From NCBI GenBank assembly GCA_964017185.1, contig OZ024880.1:37228329-37292328 (forward strand): a DNA stretch of 64,000 nucleotides, given 5' to 3'. Below the pieces are notes generated by a model. The model was not told the origin of the DNA. It worked only from the letters and a program-made list of their open reading frames with translations, and ran no database searches. Below, piece by piece: positions 25,701-38,200 of the stretch. Origin of the DNA: Rugalucina vietnamica. Its lineage: Eukaryota; Mollusca; Bivalvia; Lucinida; Lucinidae. A program made the position numbers and the translations under genes. Position 1 is the stretch's first letter; each line of letters starts with the position of its first letter.

Positions 25701-26440
25701 ATGAGCAACGAAAATAAAAGACGTACATATGACACAAAGACCTCGAAGGACACAAATATGAAACAGTGGTCAGTTGAACCCCGTCGCATGTTATGACTTC
25801 TTCGCCCAGGGTATTTTGGTTGCTTTCGTTCTCAACAGTTCGCTCCATACGACGACAACAGAGTTAGAAAGGACTGGTACCATATTTGATAATTTGTTCT
25901 TGTACTTATCTTATATACATAACCTTTAAACCTGCTTAGTTGAGGTTTACATGTACATGTATGATTGTGGATTGTGGATATATAGGTTTAACATTGTTTA
26001 AAACGGTGCTTTACTTCCACAGTCAACAGCCAAGGTCATTTCGGAACGGGCGATTATTCTATATACACAGTTCCATGAAAAGTTACCAGTACTTATTGCA
26101 CATCACTTGCACCACTTACTGACAGATGTGCTGTTCTTGAACCAGCGGAACTTCTCGGAGAAAGAAAGATTGTATAAGTATTGTCATGACGAAGTTTTCG
26201 TGAATGTTCAGCAGAATTAAGAAAAACATGAAATGTGTCATCTTAATGTCTTTTTTATCGTTTAACAGTCATATTATTCCTGATGATTTCCATTGACGAC
26301 AAGAACTATTCAGTTATCTGCCCAGTGTGTTTCTGAACAGGTTCGACACATATCGAACTGTAACAGATATAGATGCTTGTATGCGTGAAATGTCACTAAG
26401 TTGAAGTGCTGGGTGTAAAAAACAGCCTTGTGGTCATTAA
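22735..26440. other. 3.7-kb non-coding stretch with one small duplication
   Basis: No coding ORF supported. A ~15-bp triplicate (tgttcaaaatgc) lies near 22947-22975. A ~70-bp direct duplication (ggcaggataccactag boxes) lies near 24865-24995. This could be intron or intergenic DNA. Confidence 0.5.
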
Positions 26441-26445
26441 TTATT

Positions 26446-26657
26446 TGAGCCTGTGCGTGAGAAAACAAACAATTTGGGTTCTGACCAGATCCGACACAAA
26501 CCGGGCTGTACCGTCACAGAAGATGGCTAGAGGCTGGAAATTTTGGATTTATGTACTATCCGTATAGCGAAAACAAAGGCGCTGATGAGCTTCACAGTTA
26601 CTGATCTGCGCCTTTGTTTTCGCCTAGCAGATTGTTTATTTTCCCATGCAGCGGCTC
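26446..26657. mobile_element. MITE family I, copy 2
   Basis: ttgagcctgtgcgtgagaaa at the left and catgcagcggctca at the right form the inverted ends. The inner gacacaaaccgggctgta box is present. Confidence 0.75.
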
Positions 26658-26998
26658 ATTTATTGAAGAAGGACATTATAAATGGTATTCCTGAATGGAC
26701 GAAATTGAAGACAAAGATTTTTTCGTTTACATTGCATTAAATTTAAACATATAAGGCAGCACTTTGTTCATCGTTTTTCCAACATCTGTCAACCCTTTAT
26801 ATTGACAGGTTGAAATTTGTTTTACTATAGAAATATCATTTTCCAGTTATTTACTTAGATCATATGTACATGTATATTTTGAAACGTTGTAATGCTGTTT
26901 TAAGAAAAAAAATGAGAAAGGTTTAAGAATCATTATCACAGGAACATGTCAACTTAAATTTTACACTGACATCAGATAATCATTTTATGAAATACATC

Positions 26999-27583
26999 AA
27001 AGGACTGAAGTCTATAAGAGGCTTTTTTGGCCTCAAATTTTCTAAAAGTATGAAGTTCTACATTTTATGTAGATTCCACACACATTACAAAGGCGTGACA
27101 AAGTAACAAACTGCATGCTCACACATCTTTTTACGTGTCATCCGTTGCCATGGAGACACTGGCAAAAATAAGACAATGCTATTTTTCAAGATTTTTAACA
27201 ATTTTTCTGTTAGTTTTCGAGCTTTGAATAAAAAAAATACAATATCGCAACACTCGAGAACCAACACCATACTTCAGTTTTAAGTAAATCAATGTAAAAT
27301 CTTGATTTATTCAAAGTCTTGTATTGGTTCTTTGGCGGTGCGATATTTAAATATCCATTCAAAGATTGGAAAATGACAGAAAAAAATCTGAAAATCGCCA
27401 TTTCACCTGAATTTGTCGGGTTTCCATGGCAACACCGGGTGCCTTATAATAATTTTAAATATGTTTCCAAGGACTGTAGCATAATATCTTTCAGTTATAA
27501 GAAAATTATTAAGATAATAAGAATTTGGGATTTTTCTCAATAGGTGAGGCCAAAAATGGGCCTTATCAACCCTAGTCCTTTAT
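26999..27583. mobile_element. Imperfect foldback element, ~585 bp
   Basis: The two halves are inverted diverged copies about a centre near 27290. aaaggactgaagtc / gaccta...agtccttt lie at the ends, gttgccatgga / ccatggcaac inside, and ctttgaataaa / ttattcaaag near the centre. Confidence 0.6.
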
Positions 27584-27929
27584 TATTGTATATGAGCTGC
27601 GTCACACAAACACTGTTAACTTGTTTTAGACCAAATCCGACACTAACACGTTTTTATAGTCACGGATAGATAAAAGTTCGCAAAGAACAGGACCTGCTGG
27701 AAAGTACCACTAAACCTGATTGACAATCAGGTACTGATACAAAGGGAACGTATCCTAAGCAAAATGAGCAGATATTGGTGGTTATGGATAGGAAAATGCA
27801 AAGTGACTGCATGCAATCTCTGAGGATTGGTGAAATAAGATCATTAATTTGCGTGGAGACTTTTTAGGCTCCAACACGTCAAAAACACTGGGACTCTGGT
27901 ATGAAAGGGTAACAGTAAGACATTAAGTA

Positions 27930-28205
27930 AACTTGCCCTTGCAATAGATGTTGAGATTTTTTTAAAGTTGTAAAAATGAAAACTTTCAGTAGAAAACTTT
28001 TGATATTTTTCTTATATTTGCTCAAAACATTGATTGTGGGTACACGTAAGAACCGCCTCGGCGAGGCGGTTCTAACGAGTACCCACAATCTATGTTTTGG
28101 AGCAAAAATAAGAAAAATAAGTATACATAATCCTGCAACCCCCAGTTTTTCTATATAAAAGTGGGGTTGGAGGAGTATACATTACACGGACATGTTTTCA
28201 TGATG
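27930..28205 (+). mobile_element. Palindromic MITE family H, copy 4
   Basis: Left cttgcccttgcaataga, centre gaaccgcctcggcgaggcgg (about 28052-28071), right acacggacatgttttcatga. Confidence 0.85.
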
Positions 28206-28414
28206 AATGACCAGGAACTGGTGCAATAAGAATCCAAATCCTCGCCATAAATCCGAAGTGGAAAACCCAAATTGAAAATCAGGTACTATTGTAAGCTGAG
28301 TGAGCGGCTATTTTCCTAATGATGGCTACTCAAGAGGCTTGAAAGTCTTTCAAATTTAAGATAAGAGATCCTACTATCCGTAAATCGGAAGTAAAGGCAC
28401 ACGGCAGGCCTGGG

Positions 28415-28418
<4 letters not shown>

Positions 28419-28457
<39 letters not shown>
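28419..28457 (+). repeat. (TG)n microsatellite
   Basis: About 19 uninterrupted TG units. A decayed family I piece precedes it (28295-28400). Confidence 0.95.
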
Positions 28458-28460
<3 letters not shown>

Positions 28461-28638
28461 CCGGTTTCAATGTCTATTGGGGCTTGCTTTAATTGCATCG
28501 TTTGCTGGTCATCTTTTTCTTGTCATCTTCTTGTTATTCTATAGATTTGTTATATTGATTGATATATTTGTGATTGTATGCTATAGCCATACATGTTTTG
28601 GAAACTTTCTTTTACTCAGTAACAATAAAATGCAAAGA

Positions 28639-28774
<136 letters not shown>

Positions 28775-29306
28775 TTTCCTTTTACTTTAATGTGCCTACA
28801 AGGTACTGAAACCCATCAAACATCAAAAGCAGCAGCCATGCAAAAAGGCAAAAACGTGACTACATAACCTAAGCAGGGTAAGCCCGACAATTATCTTTAG
28901 TGTAGTACCTTGGAACGGCCAGCAAATTTAAACATATCATCTCAGTACCGCCAGGAATGAGTAGCCCTTACATTACCATTTTTTGCACATAATCGTTCTC
29001 GTCAAGGCCAAAGGCAACAATATATGCATTAATGAAAGTGGGCACATGAATACTTTGACTCAAGGTTTCAACGAAAAGACTTGTAACCAAATATTTGAGC
29101 TGCAATTACAATTCTGCATGGCAATGCAAATTAAGCACGCATACTTCAAAATAACGTATAATGGGCTTTTCATTTTAACAACCATAAAAGCTTATTAAAT
29201 AATGCAGTTTAAATAATGAGAAATAAATTATGAAAAGTCGAGACTTAAATTTGAAACGCGGTGCAATGAATGCACAATCATACGTCTGATACTTTAGAAT
29301 TAAATT

Positions 29307-29549
29307 TGAGCCTGTGCGTGAGAAAACCAATAATTTTGGTTCCGACCAGGTCCAACATAAACCTGCCTGTGCATCTACAGAAGATGGCTGGAAGGTTGAA
29401 ATTTCAGATTTGCGAAGTACATGTAGAGGGATTGTACTATCCGTGTAGCGAAAACAAGGGGCGATGATCAGCTTCGCAGTTACTGCGAAGCTGATCTGCG
29501 CCTTTGGTTTCGCATCTGCAGTTTGTCGGTTTTCTCATGCAGCGGCTCA
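29307..29549. mobile_element. MITE family I, copy 3
   Basis: tgagcctgtgcgtgagaaaa at the left, ttttctcatgcagcggctca at the right. The inner ttcgcagttactgcgaa palindrome is intact here (about 29474-29490). Confidence 0.8.
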
Positions 29550-30018
29550 TTTACAAATTGCAGGTTAAATTGATATTGACAAATACAGAAATAATATTAA
29601 AATATTAGATTTCGCAAGTCACCCCCTAGTCATTATATATTCTACCTTTCAGTGTCAAAATATGTAATTAACAATAACTGCATCAAATTGAAATGATATA
29701 AAGCAAATCAGTGCATCATTAGTGCAACATTTTAAAAGATTGCACAATACTCATAATTTTATGTTTTGATAATTTGACTAGATATATTTGATTAATTATT
29801 CATAGATATCCAAATGAAAGATACTTACAACTATGAACATTAATGTGGCATATTCTTGCCTAAAAGAAGGGGAAATATGGACCCTCTAAAAGCTGTGTAA
29901 TCAAACCCAAATGCCACTATAGGAGAAAACAGAGTCCTTTTAAACATGTGCATATAGCTGTCCACAGATACGGTTAAGTAATAACTTTGATGAAGTTTAT
30001 AACGTGAGCCCAACTATT
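29550..30018. other. Non-coding stretch, nothing recognised
   Basis: AT-rich sequence with no ORF, repeat or RNA that I can support. Confidence 0.5.
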
Positions 30019-32402
30019 AAACCAGAGGACCAATGGTCCTGTAAACGCTCACCTGAGACCCGAGATATATACATGTACCAATAAACTTGTTAGACTAGAA
30101 TGGTACAATGCATGTATATAACACTAGGGCAGGGTCAGAATAACTCCTGGAGTCAATGTCTTAAAATTCAGTCCATTTGCCAATTAACTGCAAGTTTTGT
30201 CCTTCAAATGACATTTAACAATTTTCTCCATTTAAATGCATGGGCAATGTAAGTTGACCTTGCCGTGAAATAGGTCAAGGTCATCCCAGTGTCATGATTT
30301 ATTATCCCACCTGCTTATAGCAGGGTGCGATATAGGAGTTCAAATTTCCGTCCGTCCGTACGTACGTTCGTCCGTTCATTCGTTCGTGCGTTCGTCCGTC
30401 CGTCAACATTTACGTCGAAGTTTAGTTTTCTCGACATCAGAGATAGCTGCGAGTCTGAAACCTTGCATAGTAATTGTCCTTGACATACCCTTCAAGCACG
30501 CACCTTAACCCAGTGCCCTTGACCTATATTTCACGGTCCACTGACTTTGAAAATTTTTACGTCGAAGTTTGGTTTTCTCGTCATCAGAGATAGCTGCGAG
30601 TCTGGAACCTTGCATAGTAATTGTCCTTGACATACCCTTCAAGCACACACCTTAACTTAGTGCCCTTGACCTATATTTCACGGTCCACTGACTTTGAAAA
30701 TTTTTACGTCGAAGTTTGGTTTTCTCGACATCAGAGATAGCTGCAAGTCTGAAACCTTGCATAGTAATTGTCCTTGACATACCCTTCAAGCACGCACCTT
30801 AACCTGGTGCCCTTGACCTATATTTCACGGTCCACTGACTTTGATAATTTTTAAGTCGAAGTTTGGTTTTCTCGACATCAGAGATAGCTGCAACTCTGAA
30901 ACCTTGCATAGTAATTTTCCTTGACATACCCTTCAAGCACGCACCTTAACCCGGTGCCCTTGACCTATATTTCACGGTCCACTGACTTTGAAAATTTTTA
31001 CGTCGAAGTTTGGTTTTCTCAACATCAGAGATAGCTGTGAGTCTGAAACCTTGCATAGTAATTGTCCTTGACATACCCTTCAAGCACGCACCTTAACCCG
31101 GTGCCCTTGACCTATATTTCATGGTCCACTGACTTTGCCCGATGCAGGTGCGATATCGACCTCCGTGGAGTTCTTGTATAAATTTTGTAGACCTCCGTTC
31201 CTTAATGGTTCATGCCAATTAAATTTCAAAATCATAGGCCTTCTGGTTCTGAAGAAGAAGATTTTTAAACATTTTTGCTATTTATAGCCATGGTGGCCAT
31301 CTTGGTCATGTGACCTTGACCATTTATATAGACTTTCATTCCCTCTTCCTAAGGATGCTCCACAAAAAGTTTGACTTTGATTGGCCCAGCGGTTTCAGAG
31401 AAGAAGATGTTTCAATATTATGGTCATATACATGTATATAGCCCCGGGGCATGGGCAGACAACCCCCTGGGCCCAAAATATTTTCATAAACATAAATCTT
31501 CTGTCCATTTGCTCATTTATAGCAAGTTTTTTGCCATTTAATTACAATTTCATATTTTTTTCCATTCCAATGGATGGGAGATCTAAGTTGACCTTGCCGT
31601 AAAATAGGTCAAGGTCATCCTAGGGTCATGATTTATATAAACTTTGTAGAGCTCCATTTACAGATGGTTCACACCAAGTTTCAAAATCATAGGCCTTCTG
31701 GTTCTGAAGAAGAAGATTTTTAAATGTTTTTGCTATTTATAGCCATGGCGGCCATCTTGGTCATGTAACTTTGACCATTTATATAAACTTTCATTCCCCC
31801 TTATCAAGGATGCTCCACATAAAGTTTGGCTTTGATTGGCCTAGCGGTTTCAGAGAAGAAGATGTTTGAATATTATGGTCATATACATGTATATAGCCCC
31901 GGGGCAGGGGCAAACAACCCCCCATGGGCTTAAATTTTCCATTAACATTAATCTTCTGTCCATTTGCCTATTCCCAGTAAGTTTTACCCATTAAATGGCA
32001 TTTTACCATTTTTTCCCATTCAAATGCATTGGCGACCTAAGTTGACCTTGCTGTAAAAAAGGTCAAGGTCATCCTAGGGTCATGATTTATATAAACTATG
32101 ATGGGCCCGCGTTCCCAATGCTACATAACAACTTTCGTGGAAATCGGCCGACTGGTTCTGGAGAAGAAGATTTTTAAAGGTTTTTGCTTTTTATAGCCAT
32201 GGCGGCCATCTTGGTCATGTGACCTGGACCATTTATATAAACTTTCGTTCCCCCTTCCTAAGGATGCTCCACATGAAGTTTGGCTTTGATTGGCCAAGCG
32301 GTTTCAGAGGAGAAGATCTTTGAAATTGTGGACGACGGACGGACGACGGAGCATGGGTATACTATAAGCTCACCTGTGAGCCTTCGGCTCAGGTGAGCTA
32401 AA
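30019..32402 (+). mobile_element. Family A element, full copy with nested family D
   Basis: Starts aaccagaggaccaatggtcc. The box catgg(c/t)ggccatcttgg recurs near 31290, 31744 and 32200 (period ~455). The tail has a short ACGG microsatellite (32331-32349) and a terminal hairpin at 32367-32399. 30303-31176 is a separate element inserted in the first unit. Architecture (tandem core, microsatellite, end hairpin) is Pearl-like. No transposase. Confidence 0.8.
30303..31176 (-). mobile_element. Family D Pearl-like element with 147-bp tandem core
   Basis: The left end hairpin CACCTGC...GCAGGGTG (about 30309-30328) is followed by a CCGT/TTCG microsatellite (30348-30403) and then five 147-bp units (tacgtcgaag at 30411, 30558, 30705 and onwards). 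The right end is gcaggtgcgatatcgacctc to about 31176. It sits in the gattta|tataaa site of family A. At most a 1-3 bp duplication is visible. Confidence 0.8.
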
Positions 32403-32690
32403 AAGCACTGTGGTCTAAATATGCTACCTTAATAGAATTTGAAATATGTTTTTTTAATATATATTTACGCACACGTAGCTGTAGTGCCGATAACTATCCA
32501 TCAAATACAACTGTCCAACATTAACAATTGTCGTTGCAGCCGCAACGATAACTTTCCACAAGACAGTCAACGTTGATTTTTCAACCATTTCTCTCCATTG
32601 TGGACATTTTATCGTCGCTGTGGTAGATATGGCCTGCAGTGTTAACGATAACTACATCCATTTCTGAAAACCCCTCAAACTTACATTAGT
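32403..32690. other. Short non-coding spacer
   Basis: Nothing recognised between the family A hairpin and the reverse transcriptase remnant. Confidence 0.5.
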
Positions 32691-32692
32691 AT

Positions 32693-33110
32693 CTAGGGGC
32701 ACTTAGAGGGGTTGAACTCCATGTCCCACTGGTCCTCCCACACAGATAGTCTGCCAAGGTCTATCTGAAGCGCCCTCTCGTCATCCGAGCCCCGGACTGT
32801 CTGGTACACGGCCGTGTCATCAGCAAACAGGCGCACTTGTGATGACAATTCTTCAGGGAGATCATTAATATAAACAAGGAACAGGATAGGTCCCAAAACT
32901 GACCCCTGGGGTACCCCAGCATTTGCGAAGTCCAACAGTATCAGATCAGTTTGTTTGCCTGCACTTGCATTCCTAGCAAGATCTTCGAACAACATGGTAA
33001 GTTGGGTTTCACATGACCTTTTTTTCTCTAAATCCATGTTGTAGATCATACAGAAGGTCATGCTTGTTGAGGCGCTTTACCATATTGGAAGCCATTATAT
33101 GTTCAAGGAT
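32693..33110 (-). pseudogene. Reverse transcriptase fragment of a second, GVPQGS-type LINE
   Basis: Minus-strand frames give a piece before the active site ([14 protein letters not shown]), then directly [16 protein letters not shown] and FADD. The FxDxxKAFD region between LILLDF and GVPQGS is missing, so an internal deletion removed one catalytic Asp. Upstream, 33062-33110 continues the homologous frame (a [17 protein letters not shown] string) but is shifted by an A-run. Both ends are truncated. [10 protein letters not shown] with FADD is jockey/CR1-style, unlike the LINE at 41-44 kb. Dead copy. Confidence 0.75.
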
Positions 33111-33151
33111 CTTGCAAAATGAAAAAAGAGTCAATAAGCAATGCTTATTAA

Positions 33152-34277
33152 ATACCCCCCGCAGGGGGACTGTTTACCACAAAAATTATTTTGGCAATAT
33201 AATCTCTTCATGCAAATGTCCAATGGGTGTACATCATGTAGGTATGATATCAAATTGTTCCATCAAAAACTGAGGTAAGAGTTGATCGGCTCGCGAAAGC
33301 CCTTACCTGTAAGAAAAACTAATAAAAATTGTCTAAGTACTCATAGCTGTCATTTTGTCAAAAATTATTTTTTCGCAATAACATTTCTTCATGCAAATGT
33401 CCAAGGAGTGTACATCATGTAGGCATGATATCAAATTGTTCCATCAAAAACTGTGGTAGGAGTTGATCGGCCCGTGAAAACCCTTACCTGTAAAAAGCTA
33501 AGAAAAATTGCCTAAGTTCTCATAGCTGTAATTTCGTCAAAAATTATTATTTCACAATAGATTTTCTTCATGCAAATGCCCAATGGGTGTACATCATGTA
33601 GGCATGATATCAAATTGTTCCATCAAAAACTGTGGTACGAGTTGATCGGCCCATGGAAGCCCTTACCTGTAAAAAAAAAAACTAAGAAAAATTGCCTAAG
33701 TTCACATAGCTGTCATTTTGTCAAAAATTATTTTTGGCAATACAGTTTCTTCATGCAAATGTCCAATGGGTGTACATCATGTAGGTATGATATCAAATTG
33801 TTCCATCAAAAACTGTGGTAGGAGTTGATCGGCCTGTGAAAGCCGTTACCTGTAAAAAAAACTAAGAAAATTGCCTAAGTTCTCATAGCTGTCATTTTGT
33901 CCAAAATTATTTTTTCGCAATAACATTTCTTCATGCAAATGTCCAATGGGTCTACATCATTAAGGCATAATATCAAAAAGTTCCAACAAAAACTGTGGTA
34001 GGAGTTGATCGGCCCGTAAATACACTATCTTCGCTGTATACAAAAGCCATCAAGAACTATTAAGGGAAGTAACTCAAAAGAGACTGGCCCCTAGCCCTTA
34101 ATTTTTGCATGTACATGTTTGTTCCATAGATATGCAGATGCCTGCAAAGTTTCATTAAATTCCATCAATGGGTCTTCAAGATATTAAAGAAACAAAACGT
34201 TACGGACGGACGGACGCACGCACGCACAACGTGAAAACAGTATACCCCCTTAAAACTTCGTTTTGGTGGGGGGTATA
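33152..34277 (+). mobile_element. Family E Pearl-like element with ~181-bp tandem core
   Basis: Starts atacccccc at 33152. The box gcaaatgtccaatgggtgta recurs near 33214, 33395, 33574, 33757 and 33938. An ACGG/ACGC microsatellite lies at 34203-34226, then a hairpin at 34241-34277 (TATACCCCC...GGGGGGTATA, loop TTC). It abuts the reverse transcriptase remnant on the left and a family I copy on the right. Confidence 0.8.
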
Positions 34278-34281
34278 AATA

Positions 34282-34440
34282 GAGCCGCGACGCGAGAAAC
34301 CGGCCAGTCTTCGGGGTTTCCGACCAGGCCCGACAAATACCGACCTGTACAGTCACAGAAGCAGGCTAGAACACTGAAATTCCGGTTTTGAGAAGAAGAG
34401 GGATTGTACTATCCGTGTAGCGAAAACAACGGCGCTGATC
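34282..34440. mobile_element. MITE family I, partial copy
   Basis: gagccgcgacgcgagaaacc at the left, cgaaaacaacggcgctgatc at the right. The right end is replaced by the ~58-bp minisatellite. Confidence 0.65.
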
Positions 34441-34444
34441 ATGT

Positions 34445-34690
34445 ATGATCATGTCAGGATGTTGCCTCCAATTTTGTTAGTGCCAGTGAACAGCTACATA
34501 CATGCTCATGTCAGGATTTTGCTTCAAATTTTGTCAGTGCCAGTAAACAGCTATATACGTATGTATGGTCATGTCAGAATGTTGCCTCAAATGTTGTAAG
34601 TTCCAGTAAATAGCTATATGTACATGTATGGTCAAGTAAGGATGTTGCCTCAAATTAAGTCTGAGTCCCAGTAAACAGCTGCATATATGT
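34445..34690 (+). repeat. ~58-bp minisatellite, left block
   Basis: Four units with tatggtcatgtcaggatgtt, caaattttgtcagtgccagt and aaacagctac words. The same monomer fills 50505-52756 and 54277-54500. Confidence 0.8.
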
Positions 34691-34691
34691 A

Positions 34692-34815
34692 GCAAGACCC
34701 TATTGGGAACAGACTGCACAGGAGCGATTAAAGTGGCGAGGTCTCATCAACAAAGGAGCAGCTCTGTGAAAAAAGAGAATCTGTGAAGCTGAAAGAAAGC
34801 GCAGAGAAGCCAATA
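34692..34815 (+). pseudogene. C-terminal fragment of a LINE ORF, first half
   Basis: Reads as ARPYWEQTAQERLKWRG ... KKRICEAERKRREA, a basic helix that resembles the far C-terminus of LINE polymerases in invertebrates. One in-frame TGA occurs after GAAL. It ends abruptly at CCAATA, where an inverted-repeat terminus begins. The reading continues in frame at 50351. Confidence 0.6.
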
Positions 34816-35217
34816 TATCCCAAACAAAAATATTCTGAAATGAATCACATCTAAATCATATCTAGATCATGTTTGAATCACTTTTTGTGATCCGTTAATA
34901 GTATTTATTTGTGATCCGTTAAATAAATAACTAATAGATCACAACACTTTTTAAAAGTGATCCGTTAATGATTTATTTGAATGATTTGTTTGGTATCCGT
35001 TTAAGCTTTATTCTCTGGGCCAAGGAAAAGTGATCTGATAATGATTTGTTACATCTTAGGTTTGTCTTTAATGTGATATGTTGTATAACTGATATTTTCG
35101 AAGTGATCGGTTAGTGATCTGTTATATGATTTTTCCCACAGAAAGAATGACCGGAAATATTCTCTTGGTCTAACTTACATCCGACAATGTCGATTGGTAC
35201 TAAGTGTTAAATGCTTT

Positions 35218-38200
35218 TGGTCCATGAGCCAATACCGTAAAATTTGGGGGTCGGTACCATCTGGCCTGAACAAATCCCCTTATGATTTTCATGTAGGACT
35301 ATGTTTGTAGACTTGTAAAAAATCGGGGGGACTTGCATTGCTGGTAGCTTTAATGGTGAAACGACACGTTATGTACGATACCCCATAATTAAAAAACAAC
35401 GTCATTTTAACACAAAAAACGGTAGGGAATAGTCTTCTAGCTATCCATATCCCCCTTTCCTCCCAGAGGGAAATTTCTACACTATTATTCTCTAAAAGTA
35501 CATTGAAAAAGCTATCAAATCCTGTTTTCTGCCATCTGAAAGTCGAGGCGTTGCGTTTTACGCTATGTTTTATTAAATTACTCTAAATATTCAATTTTTG
35601 CGTCAATAATGGGGGTACACATAGAAAATTGAAAATATCTCAATTGTTTTTTTTTTATCCTAGACCATTGAACTTGGTCTCATTCGTAAGCTTAGACATA
35701 TCCCTTTTATCCTATGATAAGTAATGGAAATTATCTTACTTGCATATTCATGAATTTTCATTAAAACATTAAAATGAAAAAAAAAAAGTTAAAGATCAAT
35801 TATCCCATAAAAAACTAATTTCAGGCCTAAACTATCATTGTGGCTCCATGTTATTGTATCAAATATTCTGTTTGACAAATTTGTTGATGCTATGGGCCTA
35901 AATGAAAATCATCTCATTTGCATTTTCATGAATATTAATGAAAATGACGAAAAATCAGGATTTGCAAAGGGAAATAATTATATTGCCATTTGAAGGGTTT
36001 GGTTTGGGTTATAGGATGTAATTTGAACCCTTAGAACAAATGCTCAAGTGTACCAGTTTGGTCAGAGGATCACTTTAATGCCCATTTGTGTCACCTAAAA
36101 TCACAGAGTGTTCAATACAATCCCTAATAAGCGCAGTTAGTAAGGTGATACACCTATATTACCACATGTATCTTGGCTACTGAAAGACATAGAAAGCAGA
36201 AATAGGTATCAAATGATTGCTTTTGCAATGCTTTATAACTATGTAATAAGATATAATTATCAAACTGACTTCCTGGTGTTCGAATATTAATGAAAACTTC
36301 ATGTATTAGACTAAAATCACAGAAAATGCAGAATACCAGCACAGTTGTTTATATCTCAGCAACCAAAAGCTCTAAAGAGCTTGAATTGGTATCAAATGAT
36401 TGCTATGCCAATGCTCTATAACCATGTAATAAGATATATAAACAAGCTGGCTATCTTAAGGCTCAAATATTAAAAAAGAACTTCAGATATTAGAGAAAAA
36501 TAACAGATAAACGAAGGGGAAAAATCAACGAAATACAGATATCTCAGCAACCAAAAACTCAAAAGACTTTTTTGTATTAAATAATAAGTATGATAATGTT
36601 CTATATTAATGTGAAAAAATACAGAATGATTTTGACCTTCTTGGTGTTCAAATATTGATGAGAACTTTCAATTTTAGAGACAAATCACAGACCGATGTAG
36701 GGGGTATACCTACAGAAACGTTTATAACTCAGCAGCCAAAAGCCATAGAGAGCTGAAGTTTGTAACAAATGATTGCTATGATAACATCCTAAAACGACAG
36801 AATAAGATACATTAATAGTCAGACTTTTGTGCTGTTCAAATATTGAGGAAACTTTAAATATTAAAAATCACAGAAAATGGAGGGGGTATACCTACGAAAA
36901 CGTGTATTTCTCAGGAACCAAAAGTCATAAAGAACAGAAATTGGTATCAAATGATTGCTATAACAATATTTTATAATTATACAATTAGATATATCAATAA
37001 GCTAACTCTCTTGTAGCGCAAATACTTAAGGGAACTTCAGATATAGGAGAAAAATCACTGGCAAACGATGGTGGTATACAAATAAAACTGCTGATATCTC
37101 AGTGACCAAAAGCTCTAGAGAGCTAAAATTTGAATCAAATGATTGTTAGAATTATGTTCTATAATCATTAGATAAGAAACATAATTAATTTGACTTTCTC
37201 ATTGTTGGAATATAGATGAGAACTTTAAATATTAGATAAAAATCTCAGAAAAATATAGGGGGTATGCCAACGGAAACGTATATATCTCAGCAACCAAAAG
37301 TCCTAGACAGCTGAAATTGGTATCAAATGATTGCTATGACACTATTCTATAACCATGTAAAAGGTATATATATAAAAAGTCTTTCTTGTTTCTCGAATAT
37401 TCAAGAGAACTTAAATTATAGAAGAAAAAACATTTGCAAACGAAGAGGGTATACCAATAAAACTGCTGATATATCAGTGACCAAAAGCTCTAGAGAGCTA
37501 AAATTTGAATCAAATGATTGTTAGAATTATGTTCTATGATCATTAGATAAGAAACATAATTAATTTGACTTTCTCATTGTTGGAATATAGATGAGAACTT
37601 TAAATATTAGATAAAAATCTCAGAAAAATATAGGGGGTATGCCAACGGAAACGTATATATCTCAGCAACCAAAAGTCCTAGACAGCTGAAATTGGTATCA
37701 AATGATTGCTATGACACTATTCTATAACCATGTAAAAGGTATATAAATAAAATGTCTTTCTTGTTTCTCGAATATTTAAGAGAACTTAAGCTATAGAAGA
37801 AAAACATTTGCAAACGAAGAGGGTATACCAATAAAACCGCTGATATATCAGTGACCAAAATTGGTATCAAATGATTGCAAGAATAATTTTCTATAAACAG
37901 AAGATAAATAACACAAATAATTTCACTTTCTCATTGTTGGAATATAGATGAGAACTTTAAATATTAGATAAAAATCTCAGAAAAATATAGGGGGTATGCC
38001 AACGGAAACATATATATCTCAGCAACCAAAAGTCCTAGACAGCTAAAATTGGTATCAAATGATTGCTATGACAATATTCTATAACTATGTAAATGGTATA
38101 TAAACAAAATATGTTTTTTGTGTCTCAAATATTTAAGAGAACTTAAGCTATAGGAGAAAAAACATCGACAAACGAAGGGGTATACCAAGAAAACTGCTAC

